Made by a program: the position numbers and the translations under genes. A DNA stretch of 64,000 nt from Nipponacmea schrenckii (lineage: Eukaryota; Mollusca; Gastropoda; Lottiidae). Below, in pieces: positions 20,656-31,519 of this stretch. The notes under the pieces are model-generated. The model made no database searches and was not told the origin of the DNA. It saw only the letters and a list, made by a program, of their open reading frames with translations. Every line of letters starts with the position of its first letter. Position 1 is the first letter of the stretch. The DNA lies in the NCBI GenBank assembly GCA_030562195.1, contig CM060199.1:41978722-42042721 (forward strand), written 5' to 3'.

Positions 20656-20847
20656 GTAAACTTTCAGATCGATCGAAATAAAAATGTAGAAGTTGAAAAA
20701 ACGCAAAAATTAAAATTAAAAAAGTCAGCGACAAAGTTCAAAATTTTGAAAGTTTGAAAGTGCTATCTTTTTCACAAAGATTAAAAGTAATAAACAAAAA
20801 AAAAAACATTTCGAAAACAAAGCAGTACGTTCGATAGAACGCACTGC
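19561..20847 (+). mobile_element. Hairpin-ended non-coding element H2 (left limit approximate)
   Basis: AT-rich, non-coding sequence with repeated CGGAAGT and GGTCAAAGGTCA-type motifs ends in an A-run, CATTTCGAAAACAAA and the hairpin GCAGTACGTTC-gata-GAACGCACTGC (20822-20847, one stem mismatch). This is the same end structure as at 12911, 21510, 44226 and 45578. A (TA)n tract lies inside. The left limit is a guess. Confidence 0.45.
20599..20653. repeat. (TA)n microsatellite
   Basis: About 50 bp of almost uninterrupted TA dinucleotides. Confidence 0.95.
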
Positions 20848-21509
20848 AATAAGCAGTATTGAAACAGCATAGATTATTATCAAATACATACAACAATACA
20901 TACCTACTATGGTCCATGGACGAACAGTTTACATATTTTCATGTAGAATAGCTTGTATTGAACATATCATAGATTGGCACTAAATACCACTTTATCTACC
21001 TATAAAATAGTAACCCGTCTTCGTTTATGACATATCATCTCTAGATATGTTTGAATATTGTTGACAGACAATAGTAGAAATAATTAAATACCCCATAACT
21101 ACTATGGTCAGTAAACGAACAGTTTACATAATTACAAGTAGAATAGTGTGTAGGTTTTGTTATATGCGTCTCACCAAAATGGTAAACCTACCAAGACGCT
21201 CCTCCCCGTATATAAAAGACAGACATACAGGGCGAGATGAAAGACATTTAATGAGGACGATTAACAGAAAATACAGAGATGCAAATTGTAAGAATTATGG
21301 TAATACTGAAGAATCATGAGAAAGCACATAAGCAATTGGCCTAAAAAGTGATATTTTGACTGTCAAAGTCACAGCTGGGCGAAACCATTATGAAGTGTGT
21401 GTCACACAGTGGACTAGTCCAAAATGCCAGGACAGAAATGAGCAAGTTTAAAGTACTTATTACGTATTTCGACTTTGTTCGAAAACGTATTGTAAACGTT
21501 CGGATTATT
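20848..21509. repeat. Two R1 repeat copies between convergent hairpin ends
   Basis: R1-type sequence appears at 20903-20960 (partial) and 20983-21150 (GTAACCCGTCTTCGTTTA, ATGGTCAGTAAACGAACAG). The stretch is flanked on both sides by hairpins of the same stem family facing each other. Confidence 0.6.
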
Positions 21510-22149
21510 GCAGTGTGTTCTGTCGAACACACTGCTTTGTTTTCGTAATTTTTAAAAATTATGATTTTGTAATGAGTATTCTTCAGTAACTATAATAGTT
21601 ACAACAACATTTTCAAAGCTCTAGATACTCATTTTTGGTCTATTACTGAATGAATATAAATTGGAACGTTTTTGCTAAACCGGAAGTGCAAAATTAAAAA
21701 CTGTTTAAAAAACAGAAAATTGGTCATTGAAGGCGCGTTTTTGATTCAATTTTTCTCAGATTTTCAATTTAAAATCTTGCTCGAATATCTAATATGATAG
21801 CATTCAATAAAATTCGAATTTCAAAAATTCATAGAATACATTTGTGACCCGAATTGTGCCAATTTTGGCCAAATTTTCTATTTCCTCGTGTATTTGTCCG
21901 ATTGATTTGAAATTTATTGTGCTAAAACAGGTCACAAAAGAAAACAATTTTACTCAAACAAAATAAAGGTACAAACTTCCGGTTAGCCCACTCATTAAGT
22001 ATTGTCTGAATGTCACCAAAACTTATATTGATAGGTTTCTATCGATATGACTTAAAGAATGAAGCACACTTTTAGGGTAGGAATTGTTGATAGTTTGGCC
22101 GCAAATTTGATATGACCAACTTTTGTAAAAATCAAAATGAGGCCTCAGG
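21510..22149 (-). mobile_element. Hairpin-ended non-coding element H3
   Basis: A perfect hairpin, GCAGTGTGTTC-tgtc-GAACACACTGC (21510-21535), is followed by TTTGTTTTCG and a non-coding body. The body shares GAATATAAATTGGAAC and AAACCGGAAGTGC with element H1. The hairpin faces left, opposite to H2. Confidence 0.55.
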
Positions 22150-24242
22150 GTTAAATCTGAGTTGTGTGATATTTGTATTTCTGGTAACTACAGTCGATTG
22201 CGCAAGAAAGTATGGGAAGGAATTTTTGAATTTTGATTTTGCTTTTTTGGAATTTCCGGTTGAATTTTTCAGTAATTGTTAAAATTTTCAAGGCTCATAC
22301 TTTGTGACCTTGACCTTTGAAGACATCGAGGCCTGAATACAAGATATACCTCTTGATCAAATCTATCCAATGTTATATTCATTTTTGTTCTCCTATGTTT
22401 ACTTCCGGTTTTATAGCTGTTATTAATATCAACCGTTTCAACCAACGTTGATAAGGGAGGTAATTTGATCTTTGCGAAATACAAAAAAAAATAAGGAAAT
22501 GGTAAATCTATTTAATCAAGCCAACCTAAAATTATTCTAATAATTTAAGAATATTGTTAACAAAATACTGCTTATAATGGTTAGATTCAATGAAGGTATT
22601 TCATATGTATTTTAAAATATCTTTTTATTTTTACCACTCATAACTTTTACAAAAAACTATGATATTGAATTAATTTTTTTGTTTGGAAAATACTAAATAT
22701 GATCAATCCATATCTATATAGTCTATATTAATAAAGATTTGAGAGCAGTGGGTTACCTCTCCTGGAGCTATAGGATAAGACATGTACTTGTGTATTTTTA
22801 GACGAATTGTATATTGAGATATTATGTATTTTCGATTTTTTCTTTTTTTTTTAACAATGTATTGCCCCATGGGCTGAATGTGAGACAGGACCATGTCCTC
22901 GTGTATTGGGCCTAATTCTGACCAACGTAAAATAAAGAGTTTATTATTATTATTATTAAGTAGGCTGTTCAAAGGTAAATCAAATATTTGAGGCACAATG
23001 AAGAACAACGTCCGAAATAATATTACTGGTAACATGTTCAGTTAAAATATGCGGATTGGAGATAAAATACGTCTCAAAAGGCAATAGCAGCTGTAGCTTA
23101 TCTCAAGACCTATGATAAGGATGATCAAATTCACATTGGATTCGCACTAGATTCGTAAAACTAAAGTCGCGCCAACCTATGGGCAAAGCATCCCACGACT
23201 AGAATTAAGTGCAGCAGTTCTAGCAACTAAAGTAGCTGAAATTATCTCTCACCAATTGGATATATCGCCGACCCAGACCAGGTTCTTCTATGAGTCTCGG
23301 GTAGTACTAGGTTACATCTACAATCAATCTCGAAGATTTTACATCTATGTTGGCAATCGCATTGATTGCTGATTCATGGCAGCACAAGACTTACAAGGCA
23401 GGTTCAGATATGCTAAGAAATTCTAATCCATCACATGACATGCAGCATTTTGGTATAATTGATCCTCAAGAAGATGCTGAACTTAGACCCTTGATTGATG
23501 TTAAGAAGACTGCAGACTACTAATAAACTTGGAACTCATCGGTTCAACAGATTTTCCACATTGAATCATTGGTACAAGCTATATCACATCTAAAACATAT
23601 AGCCCAGAGTTTTCAATATAAAAATAACCAATGCCAACAATGGCATTCCTGCCAACAATACAAGACAGTAGCATCATATCATGAAGCTGAAATACTGGTT
23701 ATCAAGGCAGTTCAACAAGAACACTATGGTGAAGAAATTCAGTGCATTGGAGACAGAAAACAGCTTCATTGAAATAGTCCAATCATTTCTCTCACCCCCG
23801 TTCTTGACTCAAATGGCATACTGTGAGTGGGAGGTCGTCTTACTAAGTCAACTCTTCCTCCAGATGAGAAGAATCCTATCATCATACCAGGAAAACACCA
23901 TATCGCAACTTTACTCATCAGTCTATTCCACGAATCTGATCAACATCAAGGAAGATACTTTACAGAAGGAGCTGTGAGATCTAATGGATACTGGATAACT
24001 GGTGCAAAAAATCTGATAAACTCATTTATTCACAACCGCATAAAGTGCAAGAGACTGAGAGACAAGATTTTACCACAAATAATGTCAGATTTACCTGCAG
24101 TTCGTTTACTACCAAGCCCAACTTTCACATACGTAGGACTTGATGTATTTGGTGGTCAAGCTAACAGTAAAAGATGGGCCATGCTATTTACATGTTTAGT
24201 AATCAGATGCATCCGCTTGGAACTTATAGATGACATGAGTAC
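22150..24242 (+). repeat. Mosaic duplicated segment, copy B
   Basis: This matches copy A (7085-11340) through the non-coding part, the non-LTR tail at 22720-22960 and BEL/Pao pol. It preserves the unoccupied hAT target AACATGTT at 23031-23038. It is cut at 24242 by the Ty3-type element. Confidence 0.85.
23039..24242 (+). pseudogene. BEL/Pao pol fragment, copy B
   Basis: This has the same content as copy A: RNase H region with IPRLELSAAVLATK, then integrase H2C2 zinc domain (23827-24100) and the start of the integrase core at YVGLDVFGG (about 24130). The core continues cleanly to ELIDDMST, where the Ty3 LTR begins, so insertion of the Ty3 element truncated it. Stops and small indels relative to copy A show that it was already dead. 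Confidence 0.85.
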
Positions 24243-24447
24243 CGCCAGTAAGGACAAAACTCTTCCCCTTGTGTCTAGAACACAACAGATAACCAATAAC
24301 GTAAATGTTTTAAAAAACTTCTTTTATAGCAGAAACGTGGCTACATAAACATAAGAAAAAACGAAAAGGGATGATCTTGGTAACAAACGAGACTCATGAG
24401 AGGAGAGTGAATAAGAAGGGAGATAACTCTTACAAGACATTGGCGCA
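24243..24447 (-). repeat. LTR of Ty3-type retrotransposon (3' LTR in element orientation)
   Basis: The 205 bp here match 37215-37419 with about seven differences. Ends are CGCCAGTAAGG and CATTGGCGCA. AAGGGAGATAACTCTTACA is present in both. The two LTRs are in the same orientation and bracket pol and gag pieces in the right order for a - strand element. Confidence 0.85.
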
Positions 24448-24476
24448 ACCTCCTTTTTTTTTTTTTTTTTTTTTTG
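24448..24476 (-). promoter_or_regulatory. Polypurine tract next to the 3' LTR
   Basis: On the - strand a long A-run ends in GGAGGT directly before the LTR, as expected for the plus-strand primer of an LTR retrotransposon. Confidence 0.65.
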
Positions 24477-24673
24477 TGTGTTACTTAAAAGAAAAATAAA
24501 GTGTCACATACCATGGACATGTAGCCTTGAAAACAATGTAAACATACAAAGACATATAATTACAAAAGTAAAACTAAAGGTTAGCACAATCGTCATTTAG
24601 TAGACTGCTCTCTGATGTGCGGGGATTATTCTGCACCATGTTAAACATAATCCACAAAAGGCACTAGACAGTA

Positions 24674-26144
24674 TCAAAAGTCCATGACATAGTCTTTAAA
24701 TTTGTCGAGTAGTTTTCTGGTACGAGTAGGTCGTGTACTAGGTTGTGTAGACTCGTCACGAGGAGTATTAGCTAGAATCACTGGGTCCGGTTGGGGTGCG
24801 TTTGATAAGCTGGTACATGGATCATGTTCAGATTCAGGGATTGGTGGTGGAAGAGCGCTGATTTCCAATGGTATGGGCGGATCCGAAACTGGAGGTGTAT
24901 TGAGAGTGCCAAAGTCGTCTGGTTCATCGTCCTGACTAGTGGGGGTGTACTGTTCATTGTTCGTGCATGTCGGAACCTTGAAGCATTCAGACCGTTTGAC
25001 GTGATAACTGTTGTTTCTGAGATGGTTGCCGACGAATTTGCGTACGTCACACCATATGCCATCGATGTGTACGACTAAATATCGATCGCGTGCCTTTGAT
25101 TTATTGCTGTCACTGTAAAGGTAGACTACATCTCCAACCTGAAGACTGGTAACGTTTGCAATTTCACCCCTGTGTGCTTTACTCTTTTCTGTGGGGATGG
25201 TTTGTCTGTCTACGAGTATATTGGTCAAGAATCATATGGTGATCAGACACTTGAAGTTTGGGTGTTAGTGAATTGGTCGCGCTGCATGCGCATTTCTCGA
25301 GCAGACATACCATTGGCACGTAATCTTGAATTAAGGGAAGCGACGGCGATTGCTAATGTCGTATCACTGACATGTCCCCGTACCGATTCTAAACGAATTA
25401 ACTCGTGTTGTAATTCTTGAATATCTTTTTCGGCTACGGGTTTCTTGTTTTTATTCTTTACACGACCGATCTCGATAGCAATTCGATATTGTTGGAGTAA
25501 CGGTCATTTATGATGGGAACGAATCCGGGAGCTGGATCTGTACGTACGACTGCAGCTGGTCCGTCTAACGGACGGAGTTCAATACACATTCCAACAAGAG
25601 CGTTTTTAAGGGTAGGGCCCCGTTCGACACTAAGAAAACGAGCCTTAGTGTAAGAGGTCACACACTCACGAACGAAGAATATTATCTGGCGTTCTCTCCT
25701 CATAACATCTGCCGCAAACTCTAATCCTACATGCTGAGGTGGACTTCCTGTGGATTGTTCAATTAATGTGTTCGACGTGTTTTTGAGAGAGGCACATTGG
25801 TGGCATTGAGAACAGATAACGTCAATGGATTTATCCAAATCTAATGCAAAAAAATATCTATGTATAACCTTCTTCATTTGAAACGGAGATGGGTGGCTCA
25901 ACTGAATATGCAGGGCGGTAAGAAGTCCGTTTAGAACTTGTCGGGGAACTATGATACACTCCCTAGCAGGGCAGAGTGGATCGTTGCGACGTACAACTAA
26001 TAAGTCGTCCTTTGAAATTGTGGCGTGATTAAGGTACCGTTTTATATCTTTAATATCGGTCTGCTTTTTTTTGAAGGTCTTGTGCCTTGTGTGAGGTGTG
26101 CATGTGTTCGAAGGTCTTTGCACTCGTGTTGTAGAGAACGCCAA
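24674..26144 (-). pseudogene. Ty3-type integrase with C-terminal domain, frameshifted
   Basis: Reading on the - strand from 26144, an H2C2 zinc domain is visible (H-x3-H of the LHIQLSHPSPFQMKK block and CSQCHQC). The catalytic core follows with Asp in FAADV, Asp in RTDPAPGF and, after a frameshift near 25470, Glu in NKKPVAEKDIQ. The chain continues in a second frame to a C-terminal domain with VGDVVYLYSDSNKSKARDRY and a Pro-rich tail ending at 24674. All three catalytic residues survive, so only frameshifts separate this integrase from an intact one. The coding order RT, RNase H, integrase identifies Ty3-type. Confidence 0.85.
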
Positions 26145-26690
26145 GATGATCTGGTGGTGAAGGGAAGACGTTCAGATCCATTGATAATATCAGTAACTGA
26201 AACATCTCTAACCACAGATTCAGAGACTTCGTCGATAAAGGAACACACTTGACAGGCGGGATCTGTGCATTCTTGGGCGTTGCGACTAGCGAAGTCGGAA
26301 GGTTTGTTGGCTTTGCCAGCAATGTGTAAAACACTTGCTTGATAGCAACTCACAGTCGAAAGAAAAGTAGCTACGCGAGGGCTTGCCGAAAATTCACCTC
26401 GGCATAACTTTTGGAAAGTCTGTACGCAAGGCTTACTGTCAGTGAGAACTGTACATGAGTGTTTGGACTGTACGATATATGGGCTGAAGTGTTTCGTAGC
26501 TAGACCGATTGATAAAGCCTCTATTTCACAAGGCAACCAGGTTGATTGTTGTTTTAACTTGGCGCTAAAAAACCAGCAAGGAGGAGTTTGTCTTCGAGGG
26601 ACACGTAAAGAGTGGCTCCAATCCCTGGTTTTCGCACAGCACCATCCGACACTATCCATAGTTTATCATCGGGTCGTGGTAGGGTAAATT
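26042..26690 (-). pseudogene. Ty3-type RNase H region
   Basis: The - strand frame shows [16 protein letters not shown], then [17 protein letters not shown] and [15 protein letters not shown], and [19 protein letters not shown], the usual order of RNase H acidic blocks in Ty3 elements. A frameshift near 26560 splits it. It follows the truncated reverse transcriptase without a gap. Confidence 0.8.
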
Positions 26691-26990
26691 GCTGATCTGA
26701 CCATACGCGAACTCCCTTATACGGTGTTGCAACCCCACAATATTTCATTGAGTTCTTGTGTAATGGGATCTGATAAAATACACTTGTGAGGACACATTTA
26801 ATAAGGTATTTCCATTTACCAATATGTCTCAAGGTTGAGTCGACGTCAGGCATAACTAATGGCTGGGGCTTAGTGTACCTACCAACATCGGCGAAGGCAG
26901 TGACCAAACGATATCCTCCATTAGGTTTCTTTATTAGAATTGAAGGATTAAGTATTCAACTTGAACGCCAATAGTTTCAGGTTTTGTGAA
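26690..26990 (-). pseudogene. Ty3-type reverse transcriptase, catalytic motif deleted
   Basis: The N-terminal palm is present on the - strand (LGVFTKPE, then [34 protein letters not shown] and ATPYKGVRV). It then jumps directly to the RNase H lead-in [13 protein letters not shown]. The part that should hold the YxDD-type catalytic box and thumb is absent, an internal deletion of perhaps 500 bp at about 26690. The enzyme cannot have been active after that event. Confidence 0.8.
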
Positions 26991-27445
26991 AACACCCAAA
27001 TTTTCGAGCTCGTCAAATTTATGCTGGAGATCAACGAGTTTATCCTTGGAATACTGAGGTAAACGTCCCTTTCTCTGTGGGGGTTGGACATGCCCCATGT
27101 TAACTACAGCTTGGAATGGACCGGAAGAAGTAGAAGTGCGCATGGCTTTGGCGTCTTCAATGGTGTGTAATTCATCAATAAGGGAGGTTAAAGCCTGAGA
27201 TATCTCTGGTTTATTAGAAGCTAATATTCGAGAACGCAGTTCTGTACCATACCGTTGTTTTACTAACATTGGAATTGGATATAATCTCCTAAGTTTTTAT
27301 TAATAAGCTGGAGCCAAGTAAGGACTACAAAGTTTTCCAAAGACGGTGACAATTCCTCGTCTTCATCAAGTGTTGCACAATGGTGAGAAATGCCTCCATC
27401 ACGGCGAGTCAAATTGTCTTCGACGAAATTCCCTTACAAAAATTG
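26990..27445 (-). pseudogene. Ty3-type gag, C-terminal part, fused to RT by deletion
   Basis: From 27445 down, the - strand encodes FVEDNLTRRDGGISHHC, LSPSLENFVVLTWLQLINK and VKQRYGTELRSRILASNKPE, the C-terminal half of a Ty3-type gag. It joins directly to the reverse transcriptase lead-in near 27150, so the protease and zinc-knuckle region is missing. The upstream half of the same gag lies 9.2 kb away at 36690-37080. Confidence 0.7.
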
Positions 27446-27465
27446 AGACATGGTTTCCATGATAA

Positions 27466-27830
27466 AACCATACCTACCATACAGTTTTACCATGTAACCA
27501 TAAAGTTTAACCATGATAAAGGTAGTTTTACTATAACCATACAGTTTTACCATACAACCATTTAGTTTTTTGGGTAACCATGTAGTTTAACGATGGTAAA
27601 GGTAGTTTTACTATAACCATACAGTTTTACCACATGATTTTACCATACAACCATTTAGTTTTTTGGGTAACCATGTAGTTTAACCATGGTAAAGGTAGTT
27701 TTACTATAACCATACAGTTTTACCACATGATTTTACCATACAACCATTTAGTTTTTCGATTAACCATGGTAAAGGTAGTTCTACTATAATCATACAGTTT
27801 CACCACATGACTTTACCATACAACCTGCTT
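27466..27830. repeat. Subterminal repeat array, left end
   Basis: GGTAGTTTTACTATAACCAT followed by ACAGTTTTACCA recurs at 27521, 27601, 27694 and, slightly altered, 27774 (spacings 80, 93, 80). Confidence 0.85.
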
Positions 27831-27839
27831 TGTTCAAGT

Positions 27840-28450
27840 AATAATTGTACCATACAGGCTGCAATATATAGTTTGGGACAGAAAAATATGATAGGTTTTT
27901 AGGCAGAAAGGTTAAGCCAACTGTACATTTCAATCCAAAAAAAGAAGGGTGATTTTATCTACATGTTAATTCTTTCTCAATTTATTTTTGGTACAAAACA
28001 TTGTATTATTGAAAGAAATCACAAGAAAATATGAATAAGCTATATTCGTAACAATGTAATATGTAAAAAAATAATAAATAACAAGGTAACTTTATACAAT
28101 AAATTGCACAATAAAACTCTGAAATATATCACATAATATTACATCTAGAATAAGCTATTTCAACAAATAACAAATATTTCCAGAACTGCATTAGTATGTT
28201 ACCAAGTCTGTGTTTTGAAAGCTTATAAATTGAAACATTATTTTTTCTAAATCTGACATTCTAAATATTATTCAAAATGGTAGTTTACCAAGTTTGTGAG
28301 TGTTATTTCCATGTATGTATTTTGCATCATATATATCTAAAGCCTTAAAAAAAAGCTTTTGACAAGGCTAGAATTTTTTCTTCGCCTTAGACATTCAATT
28401 AAGAATGCTTGGTGTTCAACGGTTACTACTCATATATATGTATTGAAGAA
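27840..28450. other. Non-coding AT-rich interval of the EnSpm-like element
   Basis: I see no gene here. It is presumably the 3' untranslated and subterminal part downstream of the transposase. Confidence 0.4.
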
Positions 28451-30480
28451 CTAGTCCCTTTCAAATGGATTGGGAAGTGGAGACAAGTACTCCACATCTT
28501 TCACTTTCATAAACACGACTTTCCTCCAAAGATCATGCTCAGAGAGAGCTATTTGTTGTTTTGCTTTGAAAGTGTACAAAAAATTACAGCAGATATTAAT
28601 GTCAGGATCAATATTTACAATGGCCTCATTTGTCTCCAAACTGTAAGCAATAATTGCAACAATAAGGTTTTCACAGTCACATTTGACATTGCAGTTATTT
28701 CGACAAATGCACAACAAATATTCAATTTCACAAAAATGGCCACTTTTCATCTGAAAATAACTATCACATCTCTTCTTAGCCCCCATGTTTTTGGACTGAA
28801 CTAGGGAGCCTTCAAACACAAATCTAGTATAAGTTGTAGCCTTAGAAGTTTCACTGCACTGAAAACCGAAAGTAGCTTCTATGAGCACATTAACTTCTGG
28901 ATGTAAACAGGAGTTCTTTCCAGAACCTAAAGCAACTATTCCTTCAGAACATCCCCTTGCTTTAAGAATGTGTGAAGTACTTGGACCAACCAGTTTGTCA
29001 GTCAGGCTTAAAAATGTAGCTGAAGCATTTATATTGGAATATGCATCTAATTTTCCTTTAAGATCAAGCCACTGTAAATAGTTTGTACAAATCTGTTGTG
29101 GAATTTCTTGTGTTCCATTGAAAAGCTTTTTGAATTTAACAAAAGCTCCTTCAAATGGGAAAGCAGATGTTGCCCACAAGGGTCCACAGTGACGAACACT
29201 ATCTACTAAGTGAGTCAGTAAATGAATATTGTAGGATACATGCTGCAATCCGTAAATCAGACGCATGTAAATAACAAACTTCTTCAAAGCTGCATCAGCT
29301 ATGTATAAATTTTCATAATCAATAAGCCTTTGTAGGAGAATATGAAGTGAAGCAACAAAAAGGGTCCAATGAATCAGATATTTGTCTGGAAGAATACTTT
29401 TCAGAACAGGTATGGAGTAAAACAATGTAAATGATCTCCATTCTGATGCCTTCCAAAATTTAGTCATTGTCAAAGATCGGGGTGTTCTTGTCATTTCATG
29501 TGGCCTTCTAATGCTAAGGAGGAGAGAATCTATCTGCAGTATGCGATCATTGATGTACCATTGGTTGTCATGATTAGATGTATCTAACCACAAGTCCATT
29601 ACAACATAACGGGCAACTCCAATAAGCACGCATGCATATAGTCCACAACAAATCCTTTACTTATGTCAAAGTCTGATACAAGATTTAAATATGATGGTCC
29701 CTTTACACCTTTGACCGAGCGCCCTGTACTCTCAGCTTTAACAACATGCTGGATATGACTGTCATATGCACGTTTGTCAGGTTCAGGAGAGGAAAATGGA
29801 AACCTGATAACATGTCCCCTTCCCTTTGCAACAGAAACACCTGGATGCAAACAAAAGTCACAACCAAAGTAACCATTAAACTGAGACATATTTTTAACAG
29901 CAGCCCTAGCTGGAGCATCACAACATGCCAATAATGTTTTTACTTTTCTTGTCACATAGATGCCTGTATCTTTGTCAAAATATTTAATGTCATCTTCACT
30001 GAGAGTATTCAACATAGCAACTATAGGTGGAAAAAATGTGTTGAAAATAGGTTTTTTTTTCACCGAACCATAAACCACCAATAATTGTTGCTTTGAAACG
30101 AACACCTGGAAGTAGTTCATTAATAGTGTATTGCACTGGCCAAATTTGAAAGGAAGACGTCCTAAATATGGACAGACCATCACAACTAAATGTTAATGAG
30201 ATGTCATTATCTTTTTACTTTTGTCTTATATAGATAGCCATCACAAATGTCAGCAATACACTCAGGGTCTGAACTAATCTTAATAGGGTGTTTTTCTAAG
30301 ATTTCTATTATTTGAGACTTCAAGTCAAATGTAATGAAATATTTGCCATTATCATATGCAGATTTCTTAACAAAATTATGATTACAAAAACTACACTGTG
30401 GGATATTTTCATCACTGATACGTCCATAGCAGTTTTCTCAGTAGAAATGTAACTGTGGTACTTTTTGCATATCAAATTCT
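28451..30480 (-). pseudogene. Tnp2-like (CACTA/EnSpm) transposase
   Basis: Read on the - strand, the protein has a zinc-ribbon-like N-terminal part, then CDGLSIFRTSSFQIWPVQY and INELLPG (about 30095-30160). Next come ARAAVKNMSQFNGYFGCDFC with its Cys cluster (about 29850-29910) and VDYMHACLL (29640). After a one-base shift near 29625 the frame runs 392 codons, with PRSLTMTKFWKASEWRSF, DKYLIHWTLFVASLHILLQ and LTHLVDSVRHCGPLWATSAF. This series is characteristic of Tnp2-domain transposases. The C-terminal 150 residues are Cys-rich. Frameshifts near 29625 and at the T-run at 30053-30060 break it. Exact catalytic acidic residues are not assigned. Confidence 0.75.
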
Positions 30481-30671
30481 TTAAGAAACAAATACTTAGT
30501 AGTTGGAGCAAGAGATGGATAAAGGGTGTTCAAAGTTGTTAAGTAATCTTGTATGGCTGCCTTTGTCAAATTATGTTTCATCAGGAATGCCATGTGCAAT
30601 AAAATACTCTGTGCTTTGGTGATATTGTGCTTTGGTGATATTGGCACCAGGATATAATAACTTATCACCAT
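30320..30671 (-). pseudogene. N-terminal exon region of the Tnp2-like gene
   Basis: A - strand frame (30438-30671) encodes a helical segment with MAFLMKHNLTKAAIQDYLTT and KYLFLKEFDMQKVPQLHFYC, followed in a shifted frame by paired cysteines. Animal EnSpm-type genes often have such a helical region followed by a zinc ribbon before the Tnp2 domain. The boundary with the next exon is not certain. Confidence 0.5.
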
Positions 30672-30840
30672 TTAATAACTCATCACCATTTAATAATTCA
30701 TCACCATTTAATAACTCATCACCATTTAATAACTCATCACCATTTAATAATTCATCACCATTTAATAACTCATCACCATTTAATAATTCATCAACATCAT
30801 TAGCCTGAAATACAAAATTATCAAATATAATGCATAGCAT
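30571..30840 (-). CDS. Repeat-bearing exon of the Tnp2-like gene
   Basis: An open - strand frame of 89 codons contains seven tandem copies of the hexapeptide DELLNG, encoded by an 18-bp minisatellite at 30652-30795. The exon starts near FQANDVDELL and ends near PGANITKAQ. A shorter version of the same exon, with two DELL units, lies upstream at 31110-31195. The acidic repeat may be a flexible linker. Whether the exon is spliced in is not shown. Confidence 0.45.
   Translation of the reverse strand: MLCIIFDNFVFQANDVDELLNGDELLNGDELLNGDELLNGDELLNGDELLNGDELLNGDKLLYPGANITKAQYHQSTEYFIAHGIPDET
30652..30795. repeat. 18-bp coding minisatellite, about eight units
   Basis: The unit is ATTTAATAACTCATCACC with C/T variation at one position. 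The period is a multiple of three, so expansion keeps the reading frame. Confidence 0.9.
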
Positions 30841-31109
30841 TCACGAACTTCCTTGTTGTACACAGAGAATTTATCATTCTGTCATTCAATAGCAAACAAT
30901 TTTAAATCCTTTGTCCAGTCTTAACTTTTTAACAAAACTGTAAAAATAGATCCTTGAAGCCAAAATGCCAGAGTTAAAACCTTAAAACCATTAATACATA
31001 CAGAAGTTTTAATTTGACTTTATGTTGCCCTGCACAAAAAACACATGGATCTATTACCAGATAGAGGCCAAATGAAAGTAAAATGGCTATTGAAATTATT
31101 ACCTACTTG

Positions 31110-31195
31110 TCTGATATTGGCACCAGGATTTAATAACTCATCATCACTTAATAATTCATCAACATCATTAGCCTGAAATACAAAACTTCTTTTAG
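31110..31195 (-). CDS. Unexpanded duplicate of the DELLNG exon
   Basis: The - strand sequence encodes FQANDVDELLSDDELLNPG, nearly the same as the ends of the exon at 30571-30840 but with only two DELL units. The surrounding intronic bases are also similar, so a DNA segment with the exon was duplicated and one copy then expanded. Confidence 0.5.
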
Positions 31196-31300
31196 GCATA
31201 ATTTGGATTAACAAGGCTCAACTTTTAATACACAGTTTTAACTTTAGTTCATTTATCCTGCGAACAAGTCTGATTTTCTTTATGACGTCATATTGTTTTT

Positions 31301-31519
31301 TTAAAACAAATTTCCTGTTAAATTCCATATTGTACACATGTAGCCCAATTTTGAACTTGTCTGTTCTTGCGTAATACTTACATGGTCAGCAAAAACTTGT
31401 TTATTTTTCCATTTTGCCTTGGTTGATTTTGGAATTGGATGAGATGGATCACTATCATATAATTTATAGGGTCCCCGCCTACGATTGCGCCATGTCTTTG
31501 GTCGGCCTGACCAATTCAT
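31301..31519 (-). CDS. Possible first exon of the Tnp2-like gene
   Basis: The - strand frame starts at ATG 31517-31519 and encodes a strongly basic segment (RPKTWRNRRRGPYKLYDSDP) that could act in DNA binding or nuclear import. It is in the right place and orientation to be the 5' exon of the transposase. A GTAAGT-like donor is present inside the frame (about 31380). No homologue is recognised. Confidence 0.35.
   Translation of the reverse strand: MNWSGRPKTWRNRRRGPYKLYDSDPSHPIPKSTKAKWKNKQVFADHVSITQEQTSSKLGYMCTIWNLTGNLF

Noticed and set aside
24243..24447. Reading the 205-bp repeat as part of the BEL/Pao element
   Set aside because: The matching copy at 37215, the adjacent polypurine tract and primer site, and the Ty3 pol between them show that it is the Ty3 LTR.
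24702..25420. Several + strand frames over the Ty3 integrase region
   Set aside because: They are antisense shadows of the - strand pol gene and contain no domains.
28409..29081. + strand frames at 28409-28804 and 28881-29081
   Set aside because: They lie opposite the Tnp2-like transposase, whose - strand reading has clear family motifs.
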